Counted from the first letter of the stretch, positions 8,904-19,433 are shown. The stretch: 64,000 nt of DNA from Ktedonobacter robiniae (GCF_016587375.1 NZ_BNJG01000003.1:248001-312000), one strand, 5' to 3'. Program-made: numbers and translations. The notes: generated by a model not told the origin, from the sequence alone.

Positions 8904-9595
8904 TGAGAGAAGAACACCCAACCATTCGGATTGTCGTCGTTGATGACCACCTCATTGTGCGTGAGGGATTACGTTTTATGTTGGAAGAGGCCGATGAGGG
9001 ATTTGTCCTGGTTGGTGATGCAGAAGATGGTGCCGCCGCCCTCCAGGTGGTGGGCAGAGAACAACCTGATGTGGTCCTGATGGATTTACGGATGCCGGGC
9101 ATGGATGGATTGGAAACCATCAAACGTATTCGTGCCGACTGGCCACATATTGCCGTTTTGATTTTGACGACCTATAACGAAGATGATCTCATGATACGAG
9201 GCTTGCAATTGGGAGCCTGCGGATACTTGCTTAAAGAGACGGATCGAACCACCCTGTTTCGGGCCATCCGTGCCGCAGCGCGCAACGAGATGATGGTCCA
9301 GCCAGAGATGATGAGTCGTATTCTTTCGTATGCATCTCATGGTGTCTCTTCACCTTCTCTCTCGGCGATCCCATCTTCCCGCAAAGAAACAGAGCTGACG
9401 GAGCGTGAGTTGGAGGTGCTGACAGGTCTTGTGCAGGGGGAACGCAATAAAGAGATTGCCGTGCGACTGGGCGTCGCCGAACGCACGGTACGCGCTCATT
9501 TGAGCACTATGTACATGAAGCTCAACGTGGACTCCCGTGCTCAGGCAGTTGCCCATGCTCTTCAGCATGGTCTCGTTCCTCCTCATCCCTTCTAA
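8903..9595 (+). CDS. NarL/FixJ-family response regulator
   Basis: 230 residues: receiver domain with acidic pair Asp14/Asp15 and phospho-acceptor Asp61 in VLMDLRMPG, Thr in LTTYNED and Lys in LLKETD; C-terminal LuxR-type HTH (about 165-228: LTERELEVLTGLVQGERNKEIAVRLGVAERTVRAHLSTMYMKL). It overlaps the kinase stop by one base (ATGA), implying translational coupling and a cognate pair. It would bind DNA as a phosphorylated dimer. Target genes are not evident: the flanking DNA is mobile-element debris. Intact. Confidence 0.92.
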   Translation: MREEHPTIRIVVVDDHLIVREGLRFMLEEADEGFVLVGDAEDGAAALQVVGREQPDVVLMDLRMPGMDGLETIKRIRADWPHIAVLILTTYNEDDLMIRGLQLGACGYLLKETDRTTLFRAIRAAARNEMMVQPEMMSRILSYASHGVSSPSLSAIPSSRKETELTERELEVLTGLVQGERNKEIAVRLGVAERTVRAHLSTMYMKLNVDSRAQAVAHALQHGLVPPHPF

Positions 9596-9715
9596 TCTCA
9601 GCAGAGAAAACGAAAGCCGTGGGAGATACCTTCCATGCTTTACAAGAGAGAGAGGGGTGTGGAACGAAATGAACGTCTTGCTGTCAGCATAGGTGTGCAT
9701 CTTTGCGATTAGGGT

Positions 9716-10759
9716 TTGGGGCATGTGAAAGGGGGATTTACTGCACTATGTCGAGTATCCTGCACCGACATCGACGACCGGAGACGTGCCAAGCAGCAGC
9801 TCAAAGAGAGCCAGCGCTATAACCTGGCCCGAAGCTGTCCTATCAACCTCTTTGATCTCCCCTTTGGGCCTGCCGATGTTGATCCCGGTGATGCCTCCGA
9901 CATGCTCGCGGAATTCTTTGATAACTCGTTACTCACTGGCCTGGCGCTGCTCGTGACCGATGAGGAGACTCTCCTTACCAGGAGCGAGGAAGCCTACTTG
10001 ACTACCGTGGCGCGGGCAACCTATGCCGAGAAAGGCATTACCAGGGAAGCCATACGAGCACATGCTGAAACGACGCTTTTGCCTGCACCAACCCTGGCTG
10101 ACTTCATTGAACGGCTGCACACCATCCCGGCCTCATCAGAGAGTATGCGGTGCTCACTGCTAGAACGCTTCGAAAAAGCCGCCTATCTCTTTCAGGCCGG
10201 GCAGACCAGTGTCTCGCTGGAAAAGCCACTCACCATTTTCTCGATCAAAGAGGTGCATCCCAAATGGTATGCACTCATGACCTACGTGGTTCAGAACTTC
10301 CTGACACGCCATCGCGCGCTCCGCCAGAATGAGCGGTACCTCGCCTACGTTGTCGAGGAGACGTCCTACCTGTTAAAGCACCCGGCGGGGAGGAGCTATC
10401 TCGAAAGTGGCAGTCGAGGCTTTCGAAAGCTCGGCATTGCCCAGATCACCTTGAGTCAGCATCCCCGTGATTTCCTAGAGGCAGGGCAGGTCGTCCTCTC
10501 CAATGCAGGGACCGTCTTTTATCTTGGGATGCAGCGGACCGCCGTCGAGAAGTTGCACCTCCCCGAGGAGTTAGAGCGCATCCTGATCGAGAGCGTACCC
10601 GGCCAGTGTGTGTTACGCATTGGCAACGAATATGCGCCCCTCACGGTGTGGTCCAATCCCGTCTATAAAGCCATTTTCACCACAGACCCAGTCGAGCGCC
10701 GCGAGATCAGACGCAAGGAGCAGGAGCGCCAGCAGAAGCAGCGTGCAGCGGTTTCCTGA
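9716..10759 (+). pseudogene. VirB4/TraC-like conjugation ATPase, C-terminal half
   Basis: The translated region from about 9780 matches the ATPase half of VirB4-type type IV secretion proteins: LARSCPINLFDLPFG, then YLAYVVEETSYLLKHPAGR in the Walker B position, GFRKLGIAQITLSQHPRDFL, and the C-terminal GQCVLRIGNEYAPLTVWSN. The N-terminal domain and Walker A loop are absent, so it is 5'-truncated; the preceding bases (9596-9760) show nothing recognisable. In the intact element this ATPase would energise conjugative DNA transfer at the inner membrane. The 3' end (stop 10759) is natural and the next element gene follows closely. Confidence 0.75.
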
Positions 10760-10859
10760 GCACAGAAGCACGGATCACGACATCAAAAGGAAACACATAA
10801 AAGGAAGTGAGAGAACGCATGGGGCCAACAGGAGCAACCTCCCGTTCCACAACGAACAC

Positions 10860-12345
10860 AATATCAGGTCACAGACATCAACCGATAGAGAGATCGTTGC
10901 CCTGCCGCTGGGTGCTGAATACCTCATGCTGATCACGCCCAGCGACGAGGGAGAGCGAGAGGCCTCGGCTATGGAAAACTTCTTTCAGGCCTGTGCCTTG
11001 GACGAGGCATTTGGATTAGAACTCGTCGGCACACGAAGGGAGCAGGGCTTTGTCTTGCGCGTCCTCGGCGGAACAATTCCTCTTGCTCAGCAAACAATTC
11101 GCGGCCCAGTATCCCCAGGCCGAACTCTCGCGGATCGCGCCCATAGCCGATCCGCTCCTCCTCCGTGAAGGGGAGCACGCGGTGATTGGTGAGTTTGCCA
11201 TGACGCAGAAGCCCTGGATGCCACTCAAGACCTTTAGCGGAAAGGTGCTGCTTGAGCCTGGCGCCGATCCCCTCGCAGGCATTCTTGCAGCGATGGAACC
11301 CCTTGGCTCGGGAGAGCGCCTGATTGCGCAACTGGCACTCAGACGCGCCCCCGAGCACTGGATTACACGCTATATCCGTAAATCAGTCGAGCACCCTCTG
11401 CAAGGGGAGCGCGATGCCATTCTTCAAGGGACGCGCGTACCCTCAAGCACCAACGAGATGCAAAAAACGCTCGTTTTCGTTGGAGGCCTTTTTGTCAGCC
11501 TTCTTGGCTATCGATGGTATCTCGCACAGGCCTGGACGCAGCTCACGCTCCTGCTTGTCATCCCCCTTCTTCTTGGGATTGCCTTTCTCTGGTGGAAGAG
11601 AATATACGCGCGCCAGGAGATCTATGATATGCGCCTGGTTACAGAAAAGCTCTCGCGCCAGGCATTCTACACCCGCCTACGCGTTATCGCCATCGGGCAG
11701 CAAGCGACCTCAACATAAGCGCAGTTACAACAGCATATCAAACGCCTTGAGGTCGCCTACCGGCAATTTACCCTGTCCTCAGCCAATAGTCTCACCCTCA
11801 CAAGGATGCGCACGCTCCAAGCTAGACACAAACAGGCCCACAGGCTGCTCTCCGCCGCTAATGCGTTTCCTTACCAGCACCCGTTGCTTCAATTGCTGCA
11901 TGGAGGCGCGCCAGGGCCCGATATCTGGAACGGGTTGGAGCTTTCGGGAGCGTTCCATCTGCCACAGGCCCTGACAGATCTCCCACTGATACACAGGGTC
12001 TCGGTCAAGCATCTGCTGGCTTCCCCAGAGATCGCACGGCAGATTGAGCAGGCACAGGCACCTCTTGCCCCGGCCTTCATTGGGTACTCCAGGCATCGCG
12101 GCTACTCGGTTCCCGTCTATCTTCCCTATTCCACCCTCTTCAGCCATAAATTCCTGGTTGCCCGCTCCAGGTATGGAAAGTCCACGCTTATCCAACTCCT
12201 GGCCCAGGCCGCCATGCAAGAAGTAAGAGACGGCACGCCCCAGCCAGGCGTATTTGTCATCGACCCACACAAAGACCTGGTCGAGGATCTGCTCCAGCTC
12301 ATCCCAGCTGACCGGGCACCAACGCGATCAGCGCTGCGCGTGAGG
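10860..12345 (+). pseudogene. conjugative coupling / HerA-VirD4-like ATPase, multiply disrupted
   Basis: One ancestral gene now lies in pieces. The first frame reads REIVALPLGAEYLMLITPS to about 11058, then a single-base shift moves to the frame SSAEQFLLLSKQFAAQY. An in-frame TAA at 11716-11718 interrupts that frame, which continues as AQLQQHIKRLEVAYRQ. Two transmembrane helices (about 11470-11600) precede the ATPase domain, where RSRYGKSTLIQLL is a degenerate Walker A and GVFVIDPHKDLVEDLL the Walker B. Homology stops at about 12345, so the remaining ATPase is deleted. Such proteins deliver DNA to the type IV secretion channel. Non-functional. Confidence 0.7.
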
Positions 12346-12646
12346 AGGGCGCCATTCACAAACAGCCACGTAAACCGAAAGTGCCGGGCTTACGCGGTCA
12401 AAAGCGGTTTCACACCGCCTGAGGGGAACAGATATCTTTTATTCATCAGCCAGATGATAGCATGGAGACCGCAGCGGTGTCAATGGAGACTGGTCACCCC
12501 ACCCATCCACTCTTCACATCCATGAAAAGGAGATGGGAAGACTCGTTTGGCGAGGTGCGCGTGCTGACAACGCCACATCTCATGGGTATTCTGGCAACGC
12601 GGATGGGGGGGCAAGCTCAGAAGTTTCTGAGGAGGCACAGAAGGAA
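12346..12646. other. gap after coupling-ATPase remnant
   Basis: A plus-strand frame through 12462-12700 (GEVRVLTTPHLMGILATRMGG) might be the displaced C-terminus of a conjugation gene, but it is too short to assign. Nothing else was recognised. Confidence 0.25.
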
Positions 12647-12675
12647 GAGGGAGAGGAGAAATACTCCTCTCCCTC
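12647..12675 (-). terminator. hairpin downstream of the MFS gene
   Basis: Arms GAGGGAGAGGAG (12647-12658) and its exact complement (12664-12675) enclose a 5-base loop, 28 bases past the MFS stop codon on the minus strand. The stem is strong but there is no long T-run, so termination efficiency is uncertain. Confidence 0.55.
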
Positions 12676-12702
12676 AAAAGCAAGCGACAAGGAAAACCTT
12701 TT

Positions 12703-13995
12703 TCAGTTCTCTTCATTCGAGAGCAATGCAGCCTCTTGTTCACCACCAAGCGTTTGTTTTGTCGCCTGGTGCCTCTGAAGAAGCGGAAGAGCGATCCAGA
12801 CACAAACAAGGGCGAGGAGTATAATGAGCGAAGCTAAGGCATAGACTTGAAAATGCCCCCACGCTGTGTAGATGAAGCCGCCAACGAGTGGTCCGACAAC
12901 CCATCCAAGCGATTGCAACGATTGCATCGCTCCACTCACACGACCTTGTTCGCGCCGTCCAACCATTCCAGAGACAAGACCTCGCAGAGCGTTTTCAACA
13001 AGGCTACCCGAACCTGCGAAGAGAATGATACCGACAAGCAAGAGAATCGGCGTAGCGAGAAACGCGATAGAACCAAGCACGAGGCAGCTGATGCCGACAA
13101 GCACGAAGGCAATGAGACCGAGCCGGACGTTTCCCAGCATTGCGAGGAACCTGCCTACCAACACACCCTGGACTAGAATGTCTACCGCGCCGAGCACGGT
13201 GACCACAAGACTGGCCTGCGTGGCATTGAAGCCAAGGCTGTCTTTCATCAAGACGATGATCGTCGTCTGCAACATGCCCACTGGGAAAGCGTACAAGAAC
13301 CAGGCCAGCAGTAACCAGCGCACGTTTGCCCAACGAAACGCGGACGCCAGTTGTTTCAAGGGGTTCAGTTCATGTACCGAAACGGAGGTGATGCGATGTT
13401 CTTTGTCCAAACTCTCTGGTAACAAGAAGTATCCCCAGACAAGGGTAAGCAGGAGAAGGCCAGCCGCAGCAAGAAAGGGAGCGCGATCGTTGATCGTTGC
13501 CAACAGTCCACCAAGCACAGGGCCAATGAGAGAACCGATACTTGCCGCAGCACCCAACATGCCAAAGTACTTGCCACGATCCTTTGGTTCCGTGAGATCA
13601 GCGACATAGCCAAACAAGACACTGATGTTGCCACCTGTCAATCCATCGATGATGCGTCCGAGGAAGAGCAACCAGAGCGCACCGCCAAGGCCCAGGATGA
13701 GATAGCCAAACGCGGAACCAAGGAGACAGATGAAGAGAATGGGGCGTCGCCCAAAACGGTCGGAAAGCACGCCTAAACCTGGCGCGGCGATCAACTGGCA
13801 GATCCCATAGGCAGCGGTCAGCCACCCCACGATGACTGCGAGAGTATTCGGATGAGCCAGGTACTGGACCGTGAGAAACGGAACAAGAGGGACAATGATC
13901 GTGATACCCATCGTATTCAAAAGGGCGATAACGAGAAGAAGCACAAGAGATGTGCGTCCTACAGACGTGTTTGTAGGACCAACTGATTTGTTCAT
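12703..13995 (-). CDS. MFS drug exporter (DHA1 / TetA-like)
   Basis: 430 residues with 12 predicted transmembrane helices. The loop 2-3 signature GVLSDRFGRRPIL and helix 4-5 PVLGGLLATI fit proton-coupled 12-helix drug exporters; the second half repeats the pattern. It sits in the inner membrane and probably exports a small toxic molecule or antibiotic. It is intact, flanked by broken conjugation genes on the opposite strand, and looks like cargo. ATG 13995 has no good ribosome site nearby; a strong AGGAGGAGG lies 35 bases upstream inside a hairpin (14029-14046), which hints at leader control. Confidence 0.85.
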   Translation of the reverse strand: MNKSVGPTNTSVGRTSLVLLLVIALLNTMGITIIVPLVPFLTVQYLAHPNTLAVIVGWLTAAYGICQLIAAPGLGVLSDRFGRRPILFICLLGSAFGYLILGLGGALWLLFLGRIIDGLTGGNISVLFGYVADLTEPKDRGKYFGMLGAAASIGSLIGPVLGGLLATINDRAPFLAAAGLLLLTLVWGYFLLPESLDKEHRITSVSVHELNPLKQLASAFRWANVRWLLLAWFLYAFPVGMLQTTIIVLMKDSLGFNATQASLVVTVLGAVDILVQGVLVGRFLAMLGNVRLGLIAFVLVGISCLVLGSIAFLATPILLLVGIILFAGSGSLVENALRGLVSGMVGRREQGRVSGAMQSLQSLGWVVGPLVGGFIYTAWGHFQVYALASLIILLALVCVWIALPLLQRHQATKQTLGGEQEAALLSNEEN

Positions 13996-14028
13996 GGAGA
14001 TGTTCTACCTTTGCAAAAAATTCTATCC

Positions 14029-14213
14029 TCCTCCTGTGAAGGAGGAACATGAATCTTTTCAAACAAGTCCCAGCTTTCTCGCGCGGTAGATACGCTGCAC
14101 ACCTGTTTACGAACGGTTTTCACGGAGAAGAAATGGGGAACGGGAGAGCTTCTCTTGCTACTCTCTCTCCTCGTCGTGCGCCGCATGCGGCTCGAACACA
14201 TTCGTACGACGAG
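14029..14213 (-). promoter_or_regulatory. structured leader upstream of the MFS exporter
   Basis: Reading on the minus strand there is a stem CTCGTCGT/ACGACGAG (14170-14177 with 14206-14213, enclosing the palindrome CCGCATGCGG), then a hairpin TCCTCCT/AGGAGGA (14029-14046) that pairs an AGGAGGA ribosome-binding sequence with its complement. A TTG codon 10 bases later opens only a three-codon frame. This arrangement would suit translational attenuation of a resistance exporter, but no inducing peptide can be shown. The rest of 13996-14320 has no gene. Confidence 0.35.
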
Positions 14214-14319
14214 CAAGAACGCTAACAATGAATATTTGTTGGAGGAGTTGTCAGCGCTTCACCCTTGCTTCATCGATATATTTGCTGTGGTATACTTGCT
14301 AATTGCTTTTTGAAAAGAT

Positions 14320-15783
14320 GTGCTCACCTTATCACAGGGCGTTTCTGTCTGTCAAGCGTCGTTTCCTCTCTCCACTCAGCATCTTACAATCAACCATTTA
14401 ATGGCGCTCTCTGTTCAGCTTTTCCTATGGGGAAGACTCAGTCCACATCATCGAGCAGACAAGCAAATCGAAAAATATCTTTTGTCGCTCCTAGATCTCC
14501 GTGAGATCAGCCTCTTGTATCGTCAAAGTTGGCCACATCTCCTTGTCATCACCGCCCACAATCGCCTCTCCACCTGGGCACATTTGCTCGCTGAAAGTAG
14601 CCTCAAACGCACCACCAGACCGCTCGCAGGTGGTCTGACAACGCTTGAAGCCATGGATGATGGTCTCTATTCAAACATCTGGCAAGATCTGGCGAACCTG
14701 GCACTCGCGACCGATCTCGCGCAGATCCCACATATTACCTTCTCCCAGCTCCTACGAGAACCTGCGTCTGAAGAACTTGCAGAAGCCTTCTCACAGCAAC
14801 GCCATTTTTACCAACTACGCCTGAAAGAGGCAGCGCTTCCACCTCCGCGCACAAAAGAGCGATTGACACGCTATGTTGGCGATTCGCTTCAGGACGAAGC
14901 CACACATCTGAACAGAGAGCAGATTTAACTACTCTTCGCCAATAAGAGAAAAACACGTGACAGCGTAAATGGTGCAGGGTTACTCACACTTGCGCTGACA
15001 GATCAGGAAAAAAGCGTACTCTCCTTCGTAGCCCACCATCCACTGCTCAACATCTTTACCTTGCACGCGCTCCTACGCCCCGATGCAGAAACGCATGCCA
15101 TTAAGCCCACTCAGCAAAAAATCACCCATCTTTTCAAACAACAGTTACTCGAAACAAGGCTCTGGTCCACTGAAAAGACCCCACTGGAACGAGAGCGCTA
15201 CTTACTGACTCCTGTGGCATTAAAATTTATGGCCATTCGCCAGGGAGAACCATTCAGTTATTATTTTGTCCACCCCAGATACCGTATGGGCGACGATGAA
15301 CAAGTATGGAGACAGTGGGGTGTGGCTGGCCTTGATAGTCAGAAATGGCACACACGTGGCCTCTATACATTTATGCGCCAGCTCCTGAAAAAAACACACG
15401 AACGAGGAGAAATTATCTATGAGTGGAAAAGTGCTCATAACTCCGTACGATGGTATATGGATATGTTTTTGCAAGGTGAGGGCCATGCGCGACCAGATGC
15501 CGAGTTGATCTTTGCTCCATCCCTCACTGCTCAGCGCACAACGCTGCTTCTCGAATATGACCGCGGTACGACAGGGATATTTGAGTATCATCGTAAATTC
15601 AAAGCGTACATTGATTTCCAACTCATCACAGGGAAGACGCTTCCCCTCATTGTCGTAGTAACCCCCACTCAAAGGTCGGCCCAGAAAATACAACAGGTGC
15701 TCACGCAACTGGGTAGCTCACTACACGTTGTGGTCCTCTTGGAGCATGAGGTCCTCTCAAAAGGGCTAACACAGGCGTTATAA
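14320..15783 (+). pseudogene. replication-relaxation family protein split by an in-frame TAA
   Basis: Codons before and after the TAA at 14926-14928 are in the same frame and read through as one protein: an N-terminal part (LPPPRTKERLTRYVG), then GLLTLALTDQEKSVLSFVAH, a winged-helix-like region with YLLTPVALKFMAIR, and a C-terminal nuclease-like domain (PDAELIFAP, TLLLEYDRGT, FKAYIDFQ, LIVVVTPTQRSAQKI) typical of replication-relaxation proteins of Gram-positive and Chloroflexota conjugative elements. The C-terminal fold resembles a relaxase-helper or restriction-type domain with acidic residues D, E-D. It belongs with the VirB4 and coupling-ATPase remnants. The start is uncertain (ATG 14320 or 14401). 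Confidence 0.65.
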
Positions 15784-15828
15784 AGTACTCTATTTTCCGT
15801 AACCGTGTTCTTTTGGCGGTAGGATATA

Positions 15829-15860
15829 ATGTGCGATAGGAATAACGTTCTATCGCACAT
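15829..15860. terminator. 11-bp hairpin between convergent genes
   Basis: ATGTGCGATAG (15829-15839) pairs exactly with 15850-15860 around a 10-base loop, about 45 bases after the stop of the replication-relaxation gene and before the converging hydrolase fragment. It could terminate from either side; only short T-tracts flank it. Confidence 0.5.
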
Positions 15861-15952
15861 TTAAACTTGCAACAGGTACAACCATCTAGATAACATGGCT
15901 CTCCTGGCTCAAGGCGTATCCAGAGAAGCATGCTCATCTGAGCAGGAATTGG

Positions 15953-16345
15953 TTACTCTTGAAGTATTATGATCCCAACGCTGTAGCCCTGAAGCGTCAT
16001 AATATCCTCAACCCGCACCTGTTGAGGAGCGCTCTCTCTTATCTTGCTCGTCTCACGAAGTGAGGGAGCCGAGACAGTTGAGAGCGAGGCGCTCTTATAG
16101 GGATGGGAAAGTGAGAAATGCAGACGTGCTTCGCCAGAGGAGAAATTGAGAACCACAATTTGCGTCCTCTTTCCTCTGTAAATCGCATAGGCTTGGACCT
16201 GAAGCGAAGAGCCCTCTGAAAGCGCAAGCAGGTGGGCGCCATAGGTCAGCGTGGCAAAGAGTGCCATACTGTTGTAGAGCGGCGAGGTTGCCCCGTTCTC
16301 CTTGATTGCATTGTAGATGGTACCTATTGACTGCTGGATCGCGAC
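15953..16345 (-). pseudogene. glycoside hydrolase-like C-terminal beta-sandwich fragment
   Basis: The minus-strand frame encodes about 125 residues: YNSMALFATLTYGAHLLALS, QAYAIYRGKRTQIVVLNFS, RLHFSLSHPYKSASLSTVSA and a final QGYSVGIIIL. This resembles the C-terminal beta-sandwich of GH79/GH39-like glycosidases, where small-sugar backbone enzymes end in a PYS-type strand. No catalytic residues are present. The upstream part has been replaced by the Tn7-like module at about 16345-16366. Family assignment is tentative. Confidence 0.4.
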
Positions 16346-16365
16346 CTCCTGCGCGCCAACGTGCA

Positions 16366-17481
16366 ATGCAGAAAAGAAGAGTCGGCTACACATTTGAAGG
16401 CAAGCCCTATGATTACTTGCCTGATGCTGTTGGAATGCTCTCCGATGGAACCTTTTTCATCGCAGAGGCAGGCATGGAGGATGATAAACTGCAAGAGCGT
16501 AATCTTGTGAAGGCAGAGGCCGCACGACGCCTGGCGCGCATCCGACGAGGGGTCTTCTGGATGGGGACCGAACGCACGCTCACCCGACAACGCCACTACA
16601 ATTTGGTGTTCTTGCATGCCAGGCGGAAGACCTTTCCTACCTTTGCTGAGATCGTGCTGGCAGTACAAGAGATCTGGCCCTGGGGAGAGGTTGCGAGCGT
16701 CAAGGAGATCGAAAGCCGTCTCGCCGGGCGATGGCCAACGAATCTGGTGGAAGCCGCAATCTGGAAACTGGTGGGAGATAGCCTGGCTGTGGGGCACCTC
16801 CTGGTTGATCTGGAGCAACATACGCTTGATCGTCATCTTCCTCTGGCTCTCCTGCCGCCTGATGCGGTCGCACTTTTGCCCCCATCTCTTCCTGATACGC
16901 TTCTTGCAGACAGTCCCATGGTCGAGGTGGCTGCCGCTTTGCCAGAACAGAGCACGAGCATGGTCGGTTCAACCGTTGATGCCTCCACTTTGCCAGAGAA
17001 ACAACGGGAGCAATTTCACCGGAATCTGCGCGCGGTCGAGTTGGTACTTGCTGGAGCCTCTCAAACCAGCGTGGCCAAAGAGGCAGGAATGGCGTGTTCA
17101 ACGCTTTCCCGTCTGATCCAGCGGACTCGCGAAAAAGGTCAGATCGCCTGTGCGCCTCGGGGGAGTTACCAACGAAAGAGCACCATGCATCCAGCCTTCC
17201 AGGAGTGTATCCGGCGGCTGTATCTGTTGCCGACGCGCCTGTCGAAGACCGCCATTCATGAGCATACAGAAATGCAGCAGGTGGCCGCACGCTTGTCGAA
17301 GGATTCTGACACCTCGGCCAAATATCCTTCTTACGACCAGGTGCGTCGAGAAATCCTTCGGTTGGAAAGTGAACCGGAGCTGGTGGCCGTGCGCGAACAG
17401 GCCAAATCACTTCCTCGCTCACGTTCTTCCCCGAGTCGTTTGTGCTCTCCATTCCGTCTCCAGCGCTGCTCACCCAGGTAG
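16366..17481 (+). pseudogene. Tn7-like TnsA-TnsB (TnsAB) N-terminal part, truncated and frameshifted
   Basis: The first about 180 residues resemble TnsA: KPYDYLPDAVGMLSDGTFFIAEA matches the nuclease core around the catalytic Asp, followed by the winged-helix C-domain. The catalytic Lys expected in the E-x-K motif is replaced (AEAG) and the N-terminal part with the catalytic Glu is missing. After a linker come TnsB-like helix-turn-helix domains (FHRNLRAVELVLAG, TSVAKEAGMACSTLSRLIQ). Near 17430 a frameshift moves the reading into the frame that continues at 17442 as FVLSIPSPALLTQVDEHSLE. TnsA and TnsB would cut and join transposon ends. Here the pair forms one polypeptide, as in some Tn7-like and CRISPR-associated elements. 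Confidence 0.65.
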
Positions 17482-19103
17482 ATGAGCACTCACTCGAATT
17501 GTACGTGGTCACGCCGGATGGCATAGCTGTGACCCAACGAGTCCACGCGGCGGTCCTCGTGTGCGTCAAAACCGCCGCGATTCTCGGAGCTATTCTGTCT
17601 CTTGGCACACTCAAGGAGGAGGATTACATGCGCCTGGTCAAGCTCAGCCTGGAAAGGAAAGATTCCCTGGTCGGCTTGACTGGATGCGAGCATTCTTGGC
17701 CATGTTTTGGCAAGCCTGCGATTATCTTCCACGACCGGGGCAAAATCTTTACCTCCGAACGCGCCCGGCAGGTTCTGGTGGATCGACTTGGGATTATCAC
17801 CGAGCAAGCGCCTCCATACGCGCCATCGGCAAAGGGAACGGTCGAGTCTCTCTTTCGGTGGATGACCCAGCGCTTTGAACGACGCTTCCAGGCGATGCTG
17901 CGTTCGGCCTTACACAAGCGAAGCTGGCATGTCATCGTCGCAGATCCCGGTTCGGGCAAGACCATGGGCATTCGAGAACTGGTCCAAACGACGGGCTCTC
18001 CGGTGATTTTGGCCGTAACGGCCCCGAAAAACGATGACGATGAGCAGGCTCTGGGCGATCAACTGTTTGACGCCCTGGGTCTGAAGCTCACGGGACGTTG
18101 GCGCACTCGCAAGCCCAAACTCATGGGCCACCTGCACCAGTTTGGAACAAAGTTGCTGGTTGTGGATGATGCGCATGATCTCTCTCTGGAGCATCTGATG
18201 TTCATCAAGGAAATCACGGACCAGGGGCGATTACAGTACAACCATCCACTTGGATTATGCTTGGTGGCAGCGGGGCGAGGAAACACGATTCCCTTGAAGG
18301 AAATCTTCGATCAGCCAGAGACCATGTGGTTGCAATTTCGCCGCCGCCTCGACAAATTGGAACCTTTCTGCCGCATCGCGGGCCACACGAGCGAGGAAGT
18401 GCGTGAGATCCTGGCCGCCCTGGAAACGGTGTACCGTGAACTCTTTCCCCAGCTCAACTTGCGCCGGTGGTCAGGCGCCATTTACACCTGGCTCACGCAG
18501 CCGGTTCTTGACCCGACGAACTCCGGTCGAGTCACGATGGATTCCCTGATGAAGCTCGTGATCACGGCTCTCGAATGGTCATTTGAAGCTTCAGAAACCA
18601 ACGTGCGGGCTGAGGCGCTGGAAAGGGCCGCTGAACTGCTGGTACTGCGCCGCGACACGCTTCGGATCATTGATGGAGCAGGGCCAGTCTCTGACGCCAC
18701 CGGGCAAGATCAGGCGAGCAGGACCGAGGGAGAAGGCGTCTCAGAACGTGCGAATCCGCCAGAAAACACGGCGCAGGCTCACACATCACCCACGGATACC
18801 GAAGACCAGACTTGCTCCACACAATCCGAGCCGACAGCCAGTCACAATGCGCGGATGGACCAAAAGCGCCCTGTCAAATCGCCGAAATGCACGTTCTCCG
18901 GGGTAGTTCCCATTGACCTCAAGCGCTTTCTGGACAGCGGCATTGGACGTGTAGAATGCCCCGACTGTGCATGCACACGTACTCTCACACCACAGGGCGG
19001 AGTCCTGCAGTTCAAATCTCACGACAAACGCAAAACGATTACTCCCAATACCAGACAACGATGGGTCAGGGGGGGAACGGACTGGAATGTTGTTGGCGGT
19101 TAA
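17442..19103 (+). pseudogene. fusion of TnsB DDE core to TnsC AAA+ ATPase (internal deletion)
   Basis: 553 residues. The N-terminal about 145 residues are a DDE integrase core: Asp in QVDEHSLELYV, Asp in IFHDRGKIF, Glu in PSAKGTVESLF. At about residue 150 the text changes without a break to an AAA+ ATPase: Walker A ADPGSGKTMG, Walker B LLVVDDAHDL, then GLCLVAAGRGN in the sensor region, and a zinc-ribbon-like tail (VECPDCACTRTL). The C-terminal barrel of TnsB and the N-terminus of TnsC are missing, so an in-frame deletion near 17890 fused two genes. TnsC normally bridges target selector and transposase. No TnsD/TniQ or cas genes are present. Probably inactive. Confidence 0.65.
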
Positions 19104-19433
19104 AGACGGATGGCGGATGCGGCAATCGAGATCGTGAGCGGTTTATTTACCATACCTCCTGGTGAACGTCGTTGGGCAGGAGGTCATGGCCAATACGTGC
19201 TTGTGGGCCCAAACGACTCCTTCTCATCTGTTGCAAAGAAGTGAGCCGTCATGGCTGCCCGCGTTGAAAGATGAGCGCCCGACGCGCGTTGCCTTTTTTG
19301 AGTACACGCAAGCAGCCGCCCTTTCTGGTGCCAAGTCAGTGCCTATCTCTCTGTCTGATGTCACGTTTTCTCTGCCAGCGCGATAGATGTGCAGAGCGTT
19401 TGACAACTACGTGATTTTGGGAGGAAACCCAAC
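19104..19433. other. gap after Tn7-like remnant
   Basis: No gene recognised. Short open frames exist on both strands (for example 19162-19386) without ribosome sites or family features. No transposon end could be identified here. Confidence 0.3.

Noticed and set aside
13992..14228. 78-codon minus-strand gene upstream of the MFS exporter
   Set aside because: No family resemblance, no ribosome site, and it covers structured leader DNA while overlapping the exporter start.
19162..19386. Small gene after the Tn7-like remnant
   Set aside because: No ribosome site, no recognisable domain, and open frames exist on both strands.
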